The translations under genes were made by a program, and so were the position numbers. Positions 18,601 through 28,888 of a DNA stretch of 64,000 nt are shown in pieces; position 1 is the first letter of the stretch, and every line of letters starts with the position of its first letter. The stretch covers positions 186,001 through 250,000 of the forward strand of contig NZ_FOUK01000002.1 of assembly GCF_900114845.1 (NCBI RefSeq), in the 5' to 3' direction. The notes under the pieces were generated by a model. That model had not been told where the DNA came from and did no database searches. It saw nothing but the letters and a program-made list of their open reading frames with translations. Origin of the DNA: Pimelobacter simplex. GTDB lineage: Bacteria > Actinomycetota > Actinomycetes > Propionibacteriales > Nocardioidaceae.

Positions 18601-20230
18601 GGCCGATCGAGCCGTAGAGCGAGGTGACGAGCTCCTCGCGGATGGCGTCGAGCGGTGGGTTGGTGACCTGCGCGAAGAGCTGGCTGAAGTAGTCGAACAG
18701 CAGCCGCGGCTTCTCGCTGAGCGCCGCGATGGGCGTGTCGGTGCCCATCGAGCCGAGCGCCTCGCCGCCGGTGTTGGCCATCGGCGTGAGGATGACGCGC
18801 AGCTCCTCCTCGGTGTAGCCGAAGATCTGCTGGCGCCGGGTCACCGAGGCGTGCGTGTGCACGATGTGCTCACGGTCCTCGATGTCGTCGAGCTGGATGA
18901 GGCCGCCGTGCAGCCACTCGCCGTAGGGGTTCTCGGCGGCGAGCTGGTCCTTGACCTCCTCGTCCTCGATGATCCGGTGCTCCTCGGTGTCGACCAGGAA
19001 CATCCGGCCCGGCTGCAGGCGGCCCTTGCGGACGACCGTGGCCGGGTCGAGGTCGAGCACGCCGACCTCGGAGGCGAGGACGACGAGACCGTCGTCGGTG
19101 ACCCAGTAGCGGGCCGGGCGCAGGCCGTTGCGGTCGAGGACCGCGCCGATCTGGGTGCCGTCGGTGAAGACGACGCACGCCGGGCCGTCCCAGGGCTCCA
19201 TCATCGTGGAGTGGAAGCGGTAGAAGTCGCGCCGCAGCTCGGGCATCTCGGCGTGGTTCTCCCACGCCTCCGGGATCATCATGAGCACCGCGTGGGGCAG
19301 GCTGCGCCCACCCATGTGCAGCAGCTCGAGCACCTCGTCGAAGGACGCCGAGTCGGACGCGCCCGGGGTGCAGATCGGGAACAGCCGGTCGAGGTCGCCC
19401 GGGATGGCGTCGGAGGCGAGCAGCGCCTCGCGCGCCCGCATCCAGTTGCGGTTGCCCATGACCGTGTTGATCTCGCCGTTGTGGGCGATGAACCGGAACG
19501 GGTGGGACAGCGGCCAGCTCGGGAACGTGTTCGTCGAGAACCGCGAGTGGACGACGCCGATGGCCGAGGCCATCCGCTCGTCGACCAGGTCGGGGTAGAA
19601 GTGGTCGAGCTGGTCGGTGGTCAGCATGCCCTTGTAGGCCAGCGTCCGCGACGACAGCGACGGGAAGTACACGTCGGTCTCGCGCTCGGCACGCTTGCGC
19701 AGGCAGAAGGCCAGGCGCTCGAGGTCCATCCCGGTGACCGGCGTGCCGCCGAACGGGTTGGCCTGGACGAAGACCTGGCTGAACGTCGGCATGACGCTGC
19801 GGGCCATGGTGCCCAGGATCTCGGGGGTGACCGGCACCTCGCGCCAGCCGAGGACCGTGAGGCCCTCCTCGGCGGCGATCTCCTCGATCCGGCCGCGGGT
19901 CTTGGCGACCTGCTCCTCGTCGCCGGGCAGGAAGGCCGTGCCGACGGCGTAGGTCCCGGCGGCGGGCAGGGTGAGCCCCGCCTCGGCCGTGACCGCACGC
20001 AGGAAGGCGTCGGGCACCTGCAGGAGGATTCCGGCACCGTCGCCGGAGTTGGGCTCGGCCCCCGCGGCACCGCGGTGGTCCAGGTTGCGGAGGGCCGTCA
20101 GGGCCTTCACCACGATGTCGTGGCTGGCCTCACCGGTCAGGGTCGCAACGAAGGCGACGCCACAGGCGTCGTGCTCGTGTCGCGGGTCGTAGAGACCCTC
20201 CGGCGGCGGGAACGCGTGCGAAGAGGGCAC
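15656..20230 (-). CDS. gltB: Glutamate synthase large (alpha) subunit
   Basis: A 1524-aa enzyme. I start at GTG 20230 ([16 protein letters not shown]), which has GGGAGA upstream; the longer frame adds 30 unlikely residues. The propeptide ends before Cys23 (HDACGVAF), the N-terminal nucleophile of the class II glutamine amidotransferase domain (approximately 23-430). A central domain follows, then the FMN-binding synthase domain (approximately 820-1190) with [18 protein letters not shown] upstream and [18 protein letters not shown]. The 3Fe-4S ligands are in [12 protein letters not shown]. The C-terminal GXGXG beta-helix domain contains the repeats near [10 protein letters not shown] and [10 protein letters not shown]. 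It channels ammonia from glutamine to 2-oxoglutarate. A palindrome lies upstream at 20350-20365. Confidence 0.97.
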   Translation of the reverse strand: MPSSHAFPPPEGLYDPRHEHDACGVAFVATLTGEASHDIVVKALTALRNLDHRGAAGAEPNSGDGAGILLQVPDAFLRAVTAEAGLTLPAAGTYAVGTAFLPGDEEQVAKTRGRIEEIAAEEGLTVLGWREVPVTPEILGTMARSVMPTFSQVFVQANPFGGTPVTGMDLERLAFCLRKRAERETDVYFPSLSSRTLAYKGMLTTDQLDHFYPDLVDERMASAIGVVHSRFSTNTFPSWPLSHPFRFIAHNGEINTVMGNRNWMRAREALLASDAIPGDLDRLFPICTPGASDSASFDEVLELLHMGGRSLPHAVLMMIPEAWENHAEMPELRRDFYRFHSTMMEPWDGPACVVFTDGTQIGAVLDRNGLRPARYWVTDDGLVVLASEVGVLDLDPATVVRKGRLQPGRMFLVDTEEHRIIEDEEVKDQLAAENPYGEWLHGGLIQLDDIEDREHIVHTHASVTRRQQIFGYTEEELRVILTPMANTGGEALGSMGTDTPIAALSEKPRLLFDYFSQLFAQVTNPPLDAIREELVTSLYGSIGPESNLLEPTPASCRQIVLPFPVIDNDDLAKIRHINREGDHPGFITHVSRGLYDVHGGGAAMATRIDEICAEVSAAIADGARIIVLSDRHSTADLAPIPSLLLTGAVHHHLVREKTRTQVGLLIEAGDVREVHHVALLVGYGAAAVNPYLAMETVEDLAREGYYVKAEPEQAVKNLIKALGKGVVKVMSKIGVSTVASYTGAQIFECIGLSQTVVDKYFTGTTSKLGGIELDVIAQEVAARHARAYPPAGIAPAHRELEIGGEYQWRREGEPHLFNPETVFRLQHSTRTGRYDIFKQYTAAVDEQAEKLMTLRGLFKFKDAGAFGRTPIPIDEVEPVSAIVKRFSTGAMSYGSISMEAHETLAIAMNRLGAKSNTGEGGEDSERLHDPERRSAIKQVASGRFGVTSEYLTNADDIQIKMAQGAKPGEGGQLPGNKVYPWVAKTRHSTPGVGLISPPPHHDIYSIEDLAQLIHDLKNANPSARVHVKLVSEVGVGTVAAGVSKAHADVVLVSGHDGGTGASPLTSLKHAGGPWELGLAETQQTLLLNGLRDRIVVQTDGQLKTGRDVVIAALLGAEEFGFATAPLVVSGCILMRVCHLDTCPVGVATQNPTLRSRFSGKAEYVVNFFEFIAEEVRELLAQLGFRSIEEAVGQVQALDTVDAVGHWKAQGLDLAPILHRVDIAGTHFPDQDVRNTGTQDHGLDKSLDVTEILPLAAAAIESGEPVRAQLTIRNVNRTVGTILGHEVTKKHGGAGLPDGTIDLTFVGSAGQSFGAFVPRGITLRLEGDANDYVGKGLSGGRIAIRPDRSAGFRADEHIIAGNTIAYGATSGEVFIRGGVGERCCVRNSGATVVTEGVGDHGCEYMTGGRVVVLGKTGRNFAAGMSGGIAWVLDLKDFRVNGELVDLRPVTAEYAAELETIVRKHFEETGSEVAEELLADWDAALPRFTEVMPRDYAKVLAVQADAEAEGLDADAAAARVMEVLHG

Positions 20231-20349
20231 AGGGGTTCTCCCGTCGACTACGTCTGCCACGTCGTCGGCCCCGGACGGGGCGAGTCGGTGCAACAGAAGG
20301 TGGGGCGCAAGGGACGGCACTGGCCCACGCGGCGGAGCCCTCAGGTTAC

Positions 20350-20365
20350 CACCGTGTCAACGGTG
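20350..20365. promoter_or_regulatory. Palindrome upstream of gltB
   Basis: CACCGT-GTCA-ACGGTG, a 6-bp inverted repeat with a 4-bp spacer, overlaps a TTGACA on the minus strand (20355-20360). It lies 120 bp upstream of the gltB start and 20 bp from the lgt 5'-ward neighbour's 3' end. It may be an operator; no regulator can be named. Confidence 0.35.
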
Positions 20366-20370
20366 TGTGT

Positions 20371-21360
20371 TCAATCGTCATCCGTGCTGGATGCATCTTT
20401 TGTCACATCCGACGACTCCTCCGAAGATCCTTCGGAAGCCTCGCCCGGCACCGCAGCGACCGCCCGGCCGTCGGCGTACACGCTCTCCTCGCGGCCGGGC
20501 CGGTTCTTGGTCGCCCAGGCGAAGTAGGCGGCGGCGATCACGAAGAGCACGATCGAGGTCCACACGTTGAACCGCAGGCCGAGCACGTCGTTGAGCTGGA
20601 CGTCGTCGATCCGCAGGTCCTCGATCCAGCCGCGGCCCAGCGTGTAGGCCATCACGTAGACCGCCATCACCCGGCCGTGGCCCAGGCGGAAGCGGCGGTC
20701 GAGCCAGATGATGAGCGCGAAGGCGGCCAGGTTCCACAGGCACTCGTAGAGGAACGTCGGGTGGAAGGTGGCGAAGTCGGGGACGGCGCCGCCGTTGTCG
20801 GCGAGCAGCTTGCGGTAGTCGTCGCTGGCCTTGTAGGCGGCGCTGAAGTGGTCGCTGTCGATCTTCAGGCCCCACGGCAGGTCGGTGGGCCGGCCGTAGA
20901 GCTCCTGGTTGAACCAGTTGCCCCAGCGGCCGATCGCCTGGCCGACCAGGACGCCGGGCGCCAGCGCGTCGAGCAGCGGGAGCAGCTTGATCCCCTTGCG
21001 GCGCGCGCCGATCCAGGCGCCCAGCGCACCCAGGCCCACACCGCCCCAGATGCCGAGCCCGCCGTGCCAGACGTAGAGCGCGTCGACGGGGCTGCCGCCC
21101 TCGCCGAAGTACTTCTCCCAGTCGGTGGCGACGTGGTAGAGCCGGGCGCCGACGATGCCGAACGGCACCGCCCAGATGGCGATGTCCTGCACCTCGCCGA
21201 GGGTGCCGCCGCGGGCCTGCCAGCGCTTCTCGCCGATCCAGATGGCCACGACGATGCCGAGGATGATGCACAGCGCGTAGCCGCGCAGCGGGAAGGCACC
21301 GATGTGCCACACGCCGTTGGCCGGGCTCGGGATGCTGGCGGCGATGATCTGGGGCAGCAC
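20371..21360 (-). CDS. lgt: Prolipoprotein diacylglyceryl transferase
   Basis: A 329-aa membrane enzyme that moves diacylglycerol from phosphatidylglycerol onto the lipobox Cys of prolipoproteins. Signature motifs are present: GARLYHVATDW, HGGLGIWGG and the Lgt hallmark GRWGNWFNQELYGRPTDLPW. FHPTFLYECLWN and GRVMAVYVMAYTLGRGWIEDLR are also typical. Seven hydrophobic spans can be traced. The last about 40 residues are acidic and Ser-rich (EASEGSSEESSDVTKDASSTDDD in part), a common actinobacterial tail. I chose GTG 21360 because AGGAG lies 6 nt upstream; another GTG six codons earlier lacks this. It is probably in the trpCBA-SCO-lgt transcript. Confidence 0.96.
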   Translation of the reverse strand: MLPQIIAASIPSPANGVWHIGAFPLRGYALCIILGIVVAIWIGEKRWQARGGTLGEVQDIAIWAVPFGIVGARLYHVATDWEKYFGEGGSPVDALYVWHGGLGIWGGVGLGALGAWIGARRKGIKLLPLLDALAPGVLVGQAIGRWGNWFNQELYGRPTDLPWGLKIDSDHFSAAYKASDDYRKLLADNGGAVPDFATFHPTFLYECLWNLAAFALIIWLDRRFRLGHGRVMAVYVMAYTLGRGWIEDLRIDDVQLNDVLGLRFNVWTSIVLFVIAAAYFAWATKNRPGREESVYADGRAVAAVPGEASEGSSEESSDVTKDASSTDDD

Positions 21361-21389
21361 GTCGGCTCCTGGGGTCACTGGGACTGGTC

Positions 21390-22001
21390 CTAGTCCTCGG
21401 TCAGCAGGGTGTGGATGTCCGCGGCGAACTCCGTGCTGGAGGTCTCCTGGTTCCACAGCGCGACGGCCTTGCCGTCGTGGTCGATGGCCAGGGTGAACGT
21501 CGAGTGCCCACCCAGGTCGTAGCCCCCGGAGGGCAGCTTCTTGCCGTCGTTGACGTAGACGGCCAGCGGCTCGCCGACCTCGATGATGGTGTCGAGGTCG
21601 CCGGTCAGGCCGATGAACGACTTGTTGTAGCCGTCGAGGTACTTGCGCAGCGCCTTGGTCGTGTCGCGGGTCGGGTCGGTCGTCACGAAGACGACGTCGA
21701 CCTTGGCCCGGTCGGCGTCGTCGAGGCGGTTCATCGCCGCGGCGATGTTGTTCATGACCATCGGGCAGTAGTCGGCGCAGTGGGTGTAGCCGAAGAAGAC
21801 CAGCGTCATCGGCTTCTCGGTCGCGGCCAGCGAGTAGGGCTCGCCCGCGGTGTCGGTGAGCGCGATGTCCGGCGCGGTGTAGGGGTTGTCGAGCCGGCTG
21901 CCGGTGAACTTCGCCGGGTCGCTGCCGCACGCCGCGAGCGCCAGGCCGAGGACGACGATCAGGGCGGCCAGCGCCGGTCCGCGGTGGAGCGGGCTACGCA
22001 C
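21390..22001 (-). CDS. SCO1/SenC-family lipoprotein
   Basis: A 203-aa thioredoxin-fold lipoprotein from GTG 22001. The signal peptide ends in the lipobox LALAAC (Cys25). The mature part carries the SCO copper site: CADYC within FFGYTHCADYCPMVMNN, and a distal His in GGHSTFTLAIDHDGKAV. SCO proteins deliver copper to, or reduce thiols of, the CuA site of cytochrome c oxidase; here no oxidase genes are nearby. It starts 8 nt inside the trpA 3' end and is followed by lgt, so it sits in the trp transcription unit. Metal ligand residues are all conserved. Confidence 0.88.
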   Translation of the reverse strand: MRSPLHRGPALAALIVVLGLALAACGSDPAKFTGSRLDNPYTAPDIALTDTAGEPYSLAATEKPMTLVFFGYTHCADYCPMVMNNIAAAMNRLDDADRAKVDVVFVTTDPTRDTTKALRKYLDGYNKSFIGLTGDLDTIIEVGEPLAVYVNDGKKLPSGGYDLGGHSTFTLAIDHDGKAVALWNQETSSTEFAADIHTLLTED

Positions 22002-22787
22002 GAACCCCTCCGGCGAGCTCGGCGGTCAGGTCGCGCAGCGCCGCGAGCCCGGCAGCCCGGTCGCCGGCATGGTCGAGGAGGGTGCGCACGAACGCGGAGC
22101 CCACGATCACCCCGTCGGCGTGGGCCGCGAGGTCGGCCGCCTGCGCGCCCGAGCTGACGCCGACCCCGACGCCGACCGGCAGGTCGGTGGTCGCCTTGGT
22201 CCGGGCGATGAGCGGGGCCACGCCCGCCGCGGTCGCCTGCGTGGTGCCGGTGACGCCCATGATGCCGGTGGCGTAGACGAAGCCGCGCGAGGCGGCCGTG
22301 GTCAGCGCGATCCGCTCGTCGGTCGAGGAGGGCGCGACGAGGAAGACCTTGTCGAGGTCGCGCTCGTCGGCCGCGGCGATCCACTCGGGCGCGAAGTCGG
22401 GCGTCAGGTCGGGCGTGATCAGGCCCGCTCCCCCGGCGCTCGCCAGGTCCTTGGCGAACCGCTCGACGCCGTACCGCTCGACGGGGTTCCAGTAGGTCAT
22501 CACGAGCGTCGGCGTGCCGGTGGCGGCGACCGCCTCGACCACGCGGAGCACGTCGGCCGTGCGCACGCCGGCGTCGAGCGCCTGCTGCGCCGCGGCCTGG
22601 ATGATCGGGCCGTCCATCACCGGGTCGCTGTAGGGCAGCCCGATCTCGATGACGTCGCAGCCGGCCTCGACCATCACCTTCAGCGCGGCGATGCTGCCCT
22701 CGACGTCGGGGAAGCCGGCAGGGAGGTAGCCGACGAGGGTCGCCCGGCCCTCGGCCCGCGCCTTCGCGAACGCGGTGCTGGTGGTGC

Positions 22788-22791
<4 letters not shown>
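21994..22791 (-). CDS. trpA: Tryptophan synthase alpha subunit
   Basis: A 265-aa TIM-barrel enzyme from GTG 22791. Typical TrpA signatures are [11 protein letters not shown], the catalytic Glu in [19 protein letters not shown], the second catalytic acid in [36 protein letters not shown] and [11 protein letters not shown]. It cleaves indole-3-glycerol phosphate to indole, which passes through a tunnel to TrpB. The start overlaps the trpB stop by 4 nt, and the stop overlaps the SCO gene start. Confidence 0.97.
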
Positions 22792-23998
<1,207 letters not shown>

Positions 23999-24002
<4 letters not shown>

Positions 24003-24805
24003 CGAGTGATCCCTGTCATCGCTGCCACTGCCTCGCGCGGGGCGCCGTCCTTGACGAGCGCCTCGCCGACGAGCACCACGCCGGCTCCTTCGCCGACGAA
24101 CCGCTCGACGTCCTGGGGTCCGAAGATGCCGGACTCGGCGACCTTGACCCGGTCGTCGGGGATGAGGGGCGCGAGCCGGCCGAAGACGTCGAGGTCGACC
24201 TCGAGCGTCTTGAGGTTGCGCGCGTTGACGCCGACCAGCTCGGCGCCGACCTCGACCGCGCGAGCGGTCTCGGCCTCGTCGTGCACCTCCATCAGCACGG
24301 TGAGCCCGAGCTCGCGGGCGTAGTCGTGCAGCTGCCGCAACCGCTCACCGGGCAGCGAGACCACCATCAGCAGCGCCAGGTCGGCGCCGGCCGCGCGGGC
24401 CTCGAGCAGCTGGTACTCGGTGACGATGAAGTCCTTGCGCAGCACCGGGACGTCGACCGTGGCGCGCACCGCGCGCAGGTCGTCGAGGCTGCCGCCAAAC
24501 CGGCGCTGCTCGGTGAGCACGCTGATCGCGGCGGCGCCGCCGGCGGCGTACTCGCTCGCCAGGGCGGCCGGGTCCGGGATGTCGGCGAGCGCGCCCTTGC
24601 TGGGGCTCTTGCGCTTCACCTCGGCGATCACGCTCGAGCCCGGGCCGCGGAAGTGCGGCATCGGGTCGCGCGGCGGTTCGACGTCGGCCAGGGCGGCCCG
24701 CAGGTCCGCCTCGGAGGTGGTGGCCTGACGCACGGCGAGATCCTCGAGCACTCCGGCGACGATCCCGTCGAGCACCGTGGGCCGGGAAGCCTGGGGGGCC
24801 GACAT
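23999..24805 (-). CDS. trpC: Indole-3-glycerol-phosphate synthase
   Basis: A 268-aa TIM-barrel enzyme from ATG 24805, where GGAGG lies 4 nt upstream; the longer frame is non-coding. Motifs are [13 protein letters not shown] with the catalytic Lys, [52 protein letters not shown] and [13 protein letters not shown]. It closes the indole ring in Trp synthesis. It is the first gene of trpC-trpB-trpA. No Trp-rich leader peptide or tandem Trp codons are seen in the 153 bp upstream. No trpF is fused or nearby. Confidence 0.97.
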
Positions 24806-24888
24806 TGCGCCTCCGTCACGTCTCGCTTGCGGGCAGGGTCCGACGGCGGCGAACGCCGGCGGTGGTGTCGAGTGTGGCACGCGACGGT

Positions 24889-24894
24889 TAGGGT
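24889..24894 (+). promoter_or_regulatory. Candidate -10 of the DUF4190 gene, inside an inverted repeat
   Basis: TAGGGT lies 64 nt before the GTG at 24959. It is bracketed by GTGTGG (24872-24877) and CCACAC (24896-24901), a 6-bp inverted repeat with an 18-bp spacer in the trpC/DUF4190 divergent region. Both promoters could be affected by a factor bound here (inference). Confidence 0.35.
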
Positions 24895-24958
24895 TCCACA
24901 CACCGCCCGGACCTCGGCCGGCCGAACGACATCTGAGAAACACGCAGGAGGAACCGAC

Positions 24959-25294
24959 GTGAGCTACAACGAGCCGCCCAACTACGGCACTCCCCCGCCG
25001 CCCGCGCCTGGTGGATACGGCGCCGGTGGCTATGGCGGTGGCGGGGACCACCCCCAGGGCACCACCATCCTGATCCTCGGCATCCTGGGCCTGGTCTGCT
25101 GTGGCCCCCTGGGCATCGCGGCCTGGGTCATGGGCAACAAGGCGATCGGCGAGATCGACGCCAACCCGGGTGCCTACACCAACCGCGGCACGGTCAACGC
25201 CGGCCGGATCTGCGGCATGATCGCCTCGATCCTCATGGTCGTCGGCATCGTGGTCTACGGCATCATCTTCATCGTGGCGCTCGGCAACAGCTGA
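24959..25294 (+). CDS. DUF4190 small membrane protein
   Basis: A 111-aa protein from GTG 24959 with AGGAGG 6 nt upstream. The first 35 residues are Pro/Gly/Tyr-rich (NYGTPPPPAPGGYGAGGYGG), a low-complexity cytoplasmic tail typical of actinobacterial DUF4190 proteins. Two membrane spans follow: TTILILGILGLVCCGPLGIAAWVMG (approximately 38-62) and GMIASILMVVGIVVYGIIFIVAL (approximately 86-108). Between them sits NKAIGEIDANPGAYTNRGTVNAG, the conserved family segment. The role is unknown. It is a lone plus-strand gene between the minus-strand trp and hisI units and ends at a strong terminator. Confidence 0.82.
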   Translation: MSYNEPPNYGTPPPPAPGGYGAGGYGGGGDHPQGTTILILGILGLVCCGPLGIAAWVMGNKAIGEIDANPGAYTNRGTVNAGRICGMIASILMVVGIVVYGIIFIVALGNS

Positions 25295-25307
25295 GCCGTC
25301 CCCGAGG

Positions 25308-25358
25308 CACGAACGACGCCCCCTGTCCCGGTCGGGACAGGGGGCGTCGGCGTTCGTG
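25308..25358. terminator. Bidirectional terminator between DUF4190 and DUF2752 genes
   Basis: A 16-bp perfect stem (25314-25329 with 25334-25349, loop GGTC) lies between convergent stops at 25294 and 25376. An outer stem CACGAAC (25308-25314) with GTTCGTG (25352-25358) extends it past a 2-nt bulge. It can serve both transcripts. Confidence 0.85.
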
Positions 25359-25375
25359 GCGCGCCGGGACGCAGG

Positions 25376-25813
25376 TCAGGGCGCCAGCCAGGCGCCGTAC
25401 GGCGTGTTGCGCAGCACGGTGAACACCACCATCACCGCGATCATCACGCCCGTGACTCGCGCCAGCCGGCGGCTGTCGGGGTCCCACGGGCGGCCGCTCC
25501 AGCGGCCGGCGGTCCAGCGCCAGAACACCCATCCGAAGAGCGGGATGACGGCGAGGAAGAGAAGGTTGCTCGAGGCGGCGTCGACCAGGCGCAGGTTGCT
25601 GAGGTCGTTGACTGCGCGCAGGCCCCCGCAGCCGGGGCAGTAGATGCCGAGGGCGGCCGAGGGGCACAGCCCCCAGCTGCCCTGGTCGTGCGGGTCGCGG
25701 AAGTGCAGGGCCACGGTGGCGGCGGTGATCCCGCCGGCCACGAGCAGCGGCGGCAGCATCCGCCGCCGGCGCGAGATCGCGCCGGTGGGGGCGGGTGCGG
25801 CCGTGAGGGTCAT
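25376..25813 (-). CDS. DUF2752 membrane protein
   Basis: A 145-aa membrane protein from ATG 25813. The family mark is the Cys-rich segment CPSAALGIYCPGCGGLRAVNDL, in which CPxCGxxRA is conserved in DUF2752. Three hydrophobic spans are seen (approximately residues 21-38, 78-98, 115-135). Function is unknown. It is the last gene in the minus-strand run ABC exporter - hisI - TIGR02234-like - HGxxPAAW - DUF2752. Confidence 0.82.
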   Translation of the reverse strand: MTLTAAPAPTGAISRRRRMLPPLLVAGGITAATVALHFRDPHDQGSWGLCPSAALGIYCPGCGGLRAVNDLSNLRLVDAASSNLLFLAVIPLFGWVFWRWTAGRWSGRPWDPDSRRLARVTGVMIAVMVVFTVLRNTPYGAWLAP

Positions 25814-25832
25814 CTCCGCGGAGCGCCCGGGC

Positions 25833-26033
25833 TCAGTGACCCGGCTCGTGGAAGCCCATCTTCGCCATCACCAGGAACACGACGCCGCCGGCCACGACGA
25901 CCACGGTGCCGATCCAGAACAGCGGCCAGTTCAGCGGCGAGAGGGACATGCCGATGGCGCCCACGACGAAGCCGACCAGCGAGACAAGGACGGCGGTCCA
26001 GGCAGCAGGGGTGTTGCCGTGGTTGTCGGCCAT
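25833..26033 (-). CDS. HGxxPAAW family small membrane protein
   Basis: A 66-aa protein starting MADNHGNTPAAWTAVLVSLVGF. HGNTPAAW is the diagnostic HGxxPAAW motif of this actinobacterial family. Two membrane helices follow (approximately 12-33 and 38-57). It usually sits near Trp biosynthesis genes and the TIGR02234 membrane protein, as here. The function is not known. It lies 69 bp after the TIGR02234-like gene and 19 bp before the DUF2752 gene, which suggests co-transcription. Confidence 0.85.
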   Translation of the reverse strand: MADNHGNTPAAWTAVLVSLVGFVVGAIGMSLSPLNWPLFWIGTVVVVAGGVVFLVMAKMGFHEPGH

Positions 26034-26102
26034 GGATGAGCTCCTCGATCAGTCGGGCGGGTCGTGCGGGTACTGCGGTCAGATTCTAGGGGCACGGGCG
26101 CG

Positions 26103-26711
26103 TCAGTCGGCCGTGGGGTCGCCGCCCTCGTCCAGGGACTTCCACAGGTCGAGGTTCGACTGCTCCTCGGGCTCCTTGGTGGACGCCGCCGCGGCACCGC
26201 CCGCGGTCGGCGCGTCGTAGCGGCTGCCCATCTCGGGCCAGGACGGCACCAGGCGGACGGCGAGCCCGGCGGCGGCGAGCGCGACGAGGGCGCCGAGCAG
26301 CGTCACCCACAGCCACGGGCTGCGTCCGGCGTCGACCGCCGCGCTGTCGAGGCCGAGCCGCACGGCGAGGTCGCCGGAGGCCTTGTCGTCCTGGACGAAG
26401 CCGCCGATGACGACCACGGCGAAGATGCCGGCGGCCGCGACGAGGGCGAGGACCGCGACGACCCGCCGCACCCAGCCGCGGGTGACGAGCAGGACGCCCC
26501 AGCAGGCGAGGGCGACGAGCGCGAGCGCACCGGCGAGCGGGAACTCGACCGAGCGGTCGGCGACGCCGGGCGCGATCCCGCCGGCCGCGCGCAGCGTGGC
26601 CTCGGGGATGGTCAGCATCTCCTTGTGGCCACCGACGGCGGCGGCGCCGCTGCCGATCAGGCCGAGGAGGACGACGGGGCCGAACGCGCGGCGGGCGCGC
26701 CCGTCAGCCAT
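26103..26711 (-). CDS. Trp biosynthesis-associated membrane protein (TIGR02234-like)
   Basis: A 202-aa membrane protein from ATG 26711. It has four hydrophobic spans: [61 protein letters not shown] and [22 protein letters not shown]. The layout, with an extracytoplasmic loop after span 1 ([17 protein letters not shown]) and the segment [14 protein letters not shown] near the C-terminus, is that of the family found next to trp genes in actinobacteria. The biochemical role is unknown. Its start overlaps the hisI stop by 8 nt. Confidence 0.8.
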   Translation of the reverse strand: MADGRARRAFGPVVLLGLIGSGAAAVGGHKEMLTIPEATLRAAGGIAPGVADRSVEFPLAGALALVALACWGVLLVTRGWVRRVVAVLALVAAAGIFAVVVIGGFVQDDKASGDLAVRLGLDSAAVDAGRSPWLWVTLLGALVALAAAGLAVRLVPSWPEMGSRYDAPTAGGAAAASTKEPEEQSNLDLWKSLDEGGDPTAD

Positions 26712-27045
26712 CGATCAGCCCGTCGTCGAAGCAGGTGCGCGCGCCGGTGTGGCAGGCGACGCCGACCTGGTCGACCTTGACCAGCAGCGTGTCGCCGTCG
26801 CAGTCGAGGCGGACCTCCTTGACCTGCTGGGGGTTGCCCGAGGTCTCGCCCTTGACCCAGTACTCCTGACGCGAGCGGCTCCAGTACGTCGCCCGCCCGG
26901 TGGTGAGGGTGCGGTGCAGCGCCTCGTCGTCCATCCAGGCCAGCATCAGCACCTCACCGGTGTCGTGCTGCTGCACGATGGCGGGCACGAGCCCGTCGGC
27001 GGTGCGCTTGAGGCGGTCGGCGAGGGCGCCGTCGAGGGAGGTCAC
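26704..27045 (-). CDS. hisI: Phosphoribosyl-AMP cyclohydrolase
   Basis: A 113-aa enzyme for the third step of histidine synthesis. I use GTG 27045 ([13 protein letters not shown]); the longer frame adds 10 residues that overlap the neighbour. Diagnostic motifs are [37 protein letters not shown] and the metal/substrate site [21 protein letters not shown] with zinc-ligand Cys residues and CFDDG near the end. It is monofunctional; no HisE domain is fused. The gene begins 7 bp after the ABC-exporter stop and is separated from the other his genes in the window by more than 5 kb. Confidence 0.96.
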   Translation of the reverse strand: MTSLDGALADRLKRTADGLVPAIVQQHDTGEVLMLAWMDDEALHRTLTTGRATYWSRSRQEYWVKGETSGNPQQVKEVRLDCDGDTLLVKVDQVGVACHTGARTCFDDGLIDG

Positions 27046-27052
27046 GCGACCA

Positions 27053-28888
27053 TTATCCCGGCTGCCCCGCAGCACCGCGCTGGGCGACCCACGACGCGTG
27101 CAGCCGGGCGTACGGCGTCCCGGGCCGGGTGACGAGCTCGGCGTGCGGTCCGTGCTGCACGATCCGGCCCCGGTCGACGACCACCACGACGTCGGCGGAC
27201 TCGGCGGTGGAGAGCCGGTGCGCGATGGTGACCGAGGTGCGCCCGCTCATCAGCCGCTCGAGCGCCCGGCCGATCCGGGTCTCCAGCGCGGGGTCGACCG
27301 CGCTGGTCGCCTCGTCGAGCACGAGCAGGTCGGGGTCGGCGAGCTGGGCGCGCAGCAGCGCGACGAGCTGGCGCTCCCCCGCCGAGAGCGACTCGCCGCG
27401 CTGGCCGACCCGGGTGGCGACGCCGTCGGGGAGGCCGGCCACCCAGTCGCCGAGGCCGATCGTCTCGGCGGCCGCGAGGATCTCGTCCTCGGTGGCGCCG
27501 AGCCGGCCGTAGCGGACGTTCGCGGCCAGCGTGTCGTCGAAGAGGAAGCCCTCCTGCGGGACGAGCACCACGCTGCTGCGCAGCGCGCTCTCGGCGACCT
27601 CGCGCAGGTCGATCCCGTCGAGCAGGACCCGGCCGCGGTCGGGGTCCATCAGCCGGGTGAGCAGCTTGGCCACGGTGGACTTGCCCGAGCCGGTCTCGCC
27701 GACCACGGCCACCCGCTGCCCGGCCGGGATCACCAGGTCGATGTCGGAGAGCACCTCGGGACCCCCGGGGTAGGCGAAGCCCACCTCCTCGAAGCGCACG
27801 TCGATCGCGCCCTTCGGAAGAGTCCGGCCGTCGGGACCCGGGTCGACGAGGTCGGCGGGCGTGTCGAGGATGCCGATCACCCGGCGCCAGCCCGCGATGG
27901 CGTTCTGCGCGTCGGTGAGGATCTGGGTACCCATCTGGACCGGGCCGACGAACAGGGTGACGAGGAAGGCGAACGCCAGCACCTCGCCCGCCGTGATCCC
28001 GTCGCCCCAGGCGAAGCCCTGGCCGAGCCAGATGCCGACGATGAGGACGCCCGCGTTGGCGAAGCCGGCCGAGATCCCGCCCAGGCTGAACGAGAACGCG
28101 GTGAAGCCCTGGGCCCGCGTGCTCGCCGACTTGTGGACGGCGATCGCGGTGTCGATCCGCTCCTGGGTGCGGTCCTCGATGGCGTAGGACTTGACGACGG
28201 CGGCGCCCACCACCGGCTCCGACACGGCGGAGAGCAGCACGCCGACCTGGCGCCGCACGGTGCCGTAGGCCGCGGCCAGCTTGCGCTGGAAGTAGCGCAG
28301 GCTGAGGAAGAGCGGTGCGAAGCAGACCCAGACCACGATCGCGAGCTGCCAGCTGTAGACGACCATCACCACGGTCGCGATGAGCATCTGGCCGATGCTG
28401 ACGACGAACAGCAGGCCGCCGAAGACGAGGAACTGGCTGACCTGGTCGACGTCGCTGGTCACCCGCGAGACGAGCGCGCCGCGGCGCTCGGTGTTCTGCG
28501 TCAGCAGGGGCAGGTCGTGGACGTGGCGGAAGGCCTTGACCCGCAGGGTGGCGAGGCCACGCTCGGCGGTCGAGAACAGCCGGGCCGTCATCGCGTACGA
28601 CGCCCAGCTGGTCGCCACGATCGCGAGCCCCGCCGCCAGTGCGAGCCAGGTCGTGAACGAGACGTCGGGACCGCCGTCGCCGTGCAGGCCCTTGTCGATG
28701 GTCTGCTGGACGGCGATCGGGACGACGACCTGGCCGACCGACGCGATCACGGCGAGGGTCAGCGTCCACCCGATGCCCTCGGTCAGCTCGGGCGAGTGCC
28801 GGATGCCGCGGCGGATGGTCTCCCAGGCGCCGATCTCCTCGCCGGTGCTGAGCCGGGTCTGCTCGGCGGCGCGCAGCGTGGTGCTCAT
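27053..28888 (-). CDS. ABC exporter subunit with intact catalytic ATPase motifs
   Basis: A 611-aa half-transporter starting [20 protein letters not shown] at ATG 28888. Residues from about 35 to 320 form a six-helix exporter membrane domain. The nucleotide-binding domain has Walker [14 protein letters not shown]-loop [13 protein letters not shown], a deviant signature [16 protein letters not shown] (LSAGE rather than LSGGQ), Walker [13 protein letters not shown] with the catalytic Glu, and the H-loop TIAHRL. Its start overlaps the partner gene by 4 nt. With the partner's degenerate motifs this fits a heterodimeric exporter with one active ATP site (TM287/288 or BmrCD style). The substrate is unknown; drug or lipid export are possible. 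Confidence 0.9.
   Translation of the reverse strand: MSTTLRAAEQTRLSTGEEIGAWETIRRGIRHSPELTEGIGWTLTLAVIASVGQVVVPIAVQQTIDKGLHGDGGPDVSFTTWLALAAGLAIVATSWASYAMTARLFSTAERGLATLRVKAFRHVHDLPLLTQNTERRGALVSRVTSDVDQVSQFLVFGGLLFVVSIGQMLIATVVMVVYSWQLAIVVWVCFAPLFLSLRYFQRKLAAAYGTVRRQVGVLLSAVSEPVVGAAVVKSYAIEDRTQERIDTAIAVHKSASTRAQGFTAFSFSLGGISAGFANAGVLIVGIWLGQGFAWGDGITAGEVLAFAFLVTLFVGPVQMGTQILTDAQNAIAGWRRVIGILDTPADLVDPGPDGRTLPKGAIDVRFEEVGFAYPGGPEVLSDIDLVIPAGQRVAVVGETGSGKSTVAKLLTRLMDPDRGRVLLDGIDLREVAESALRSSVVLVPQEGFLFDDTLAANVRYGRLGATEDEILAAAETIGLGDWVAGLPDGVATRVGQRGESLSAGERQLVALLRAQLADPDLLVLDEATSAVDPALETRIGRALERLMSGRTSVTIAHRLSTAESADVVVVVDRGRIVQHGPHAELVTRPGTPYARLHASWVAQRGAAGQPG

Noticed and set aside
15641..20527. 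Very long plus-strand open frame opposite gltB
   Set aside because: Its translation is a low-complexity His/Arg/Val/Asp-rich shadow caused by high GC and third-position bias of gltB; gltB on the minus strand has full motif support.
24806..24958. Possible Trp leader peptide or attenuator upstream of trpC
   Set aside because: No short frame with tandem Trp codons and no terminator/antiterminator pair was seen.
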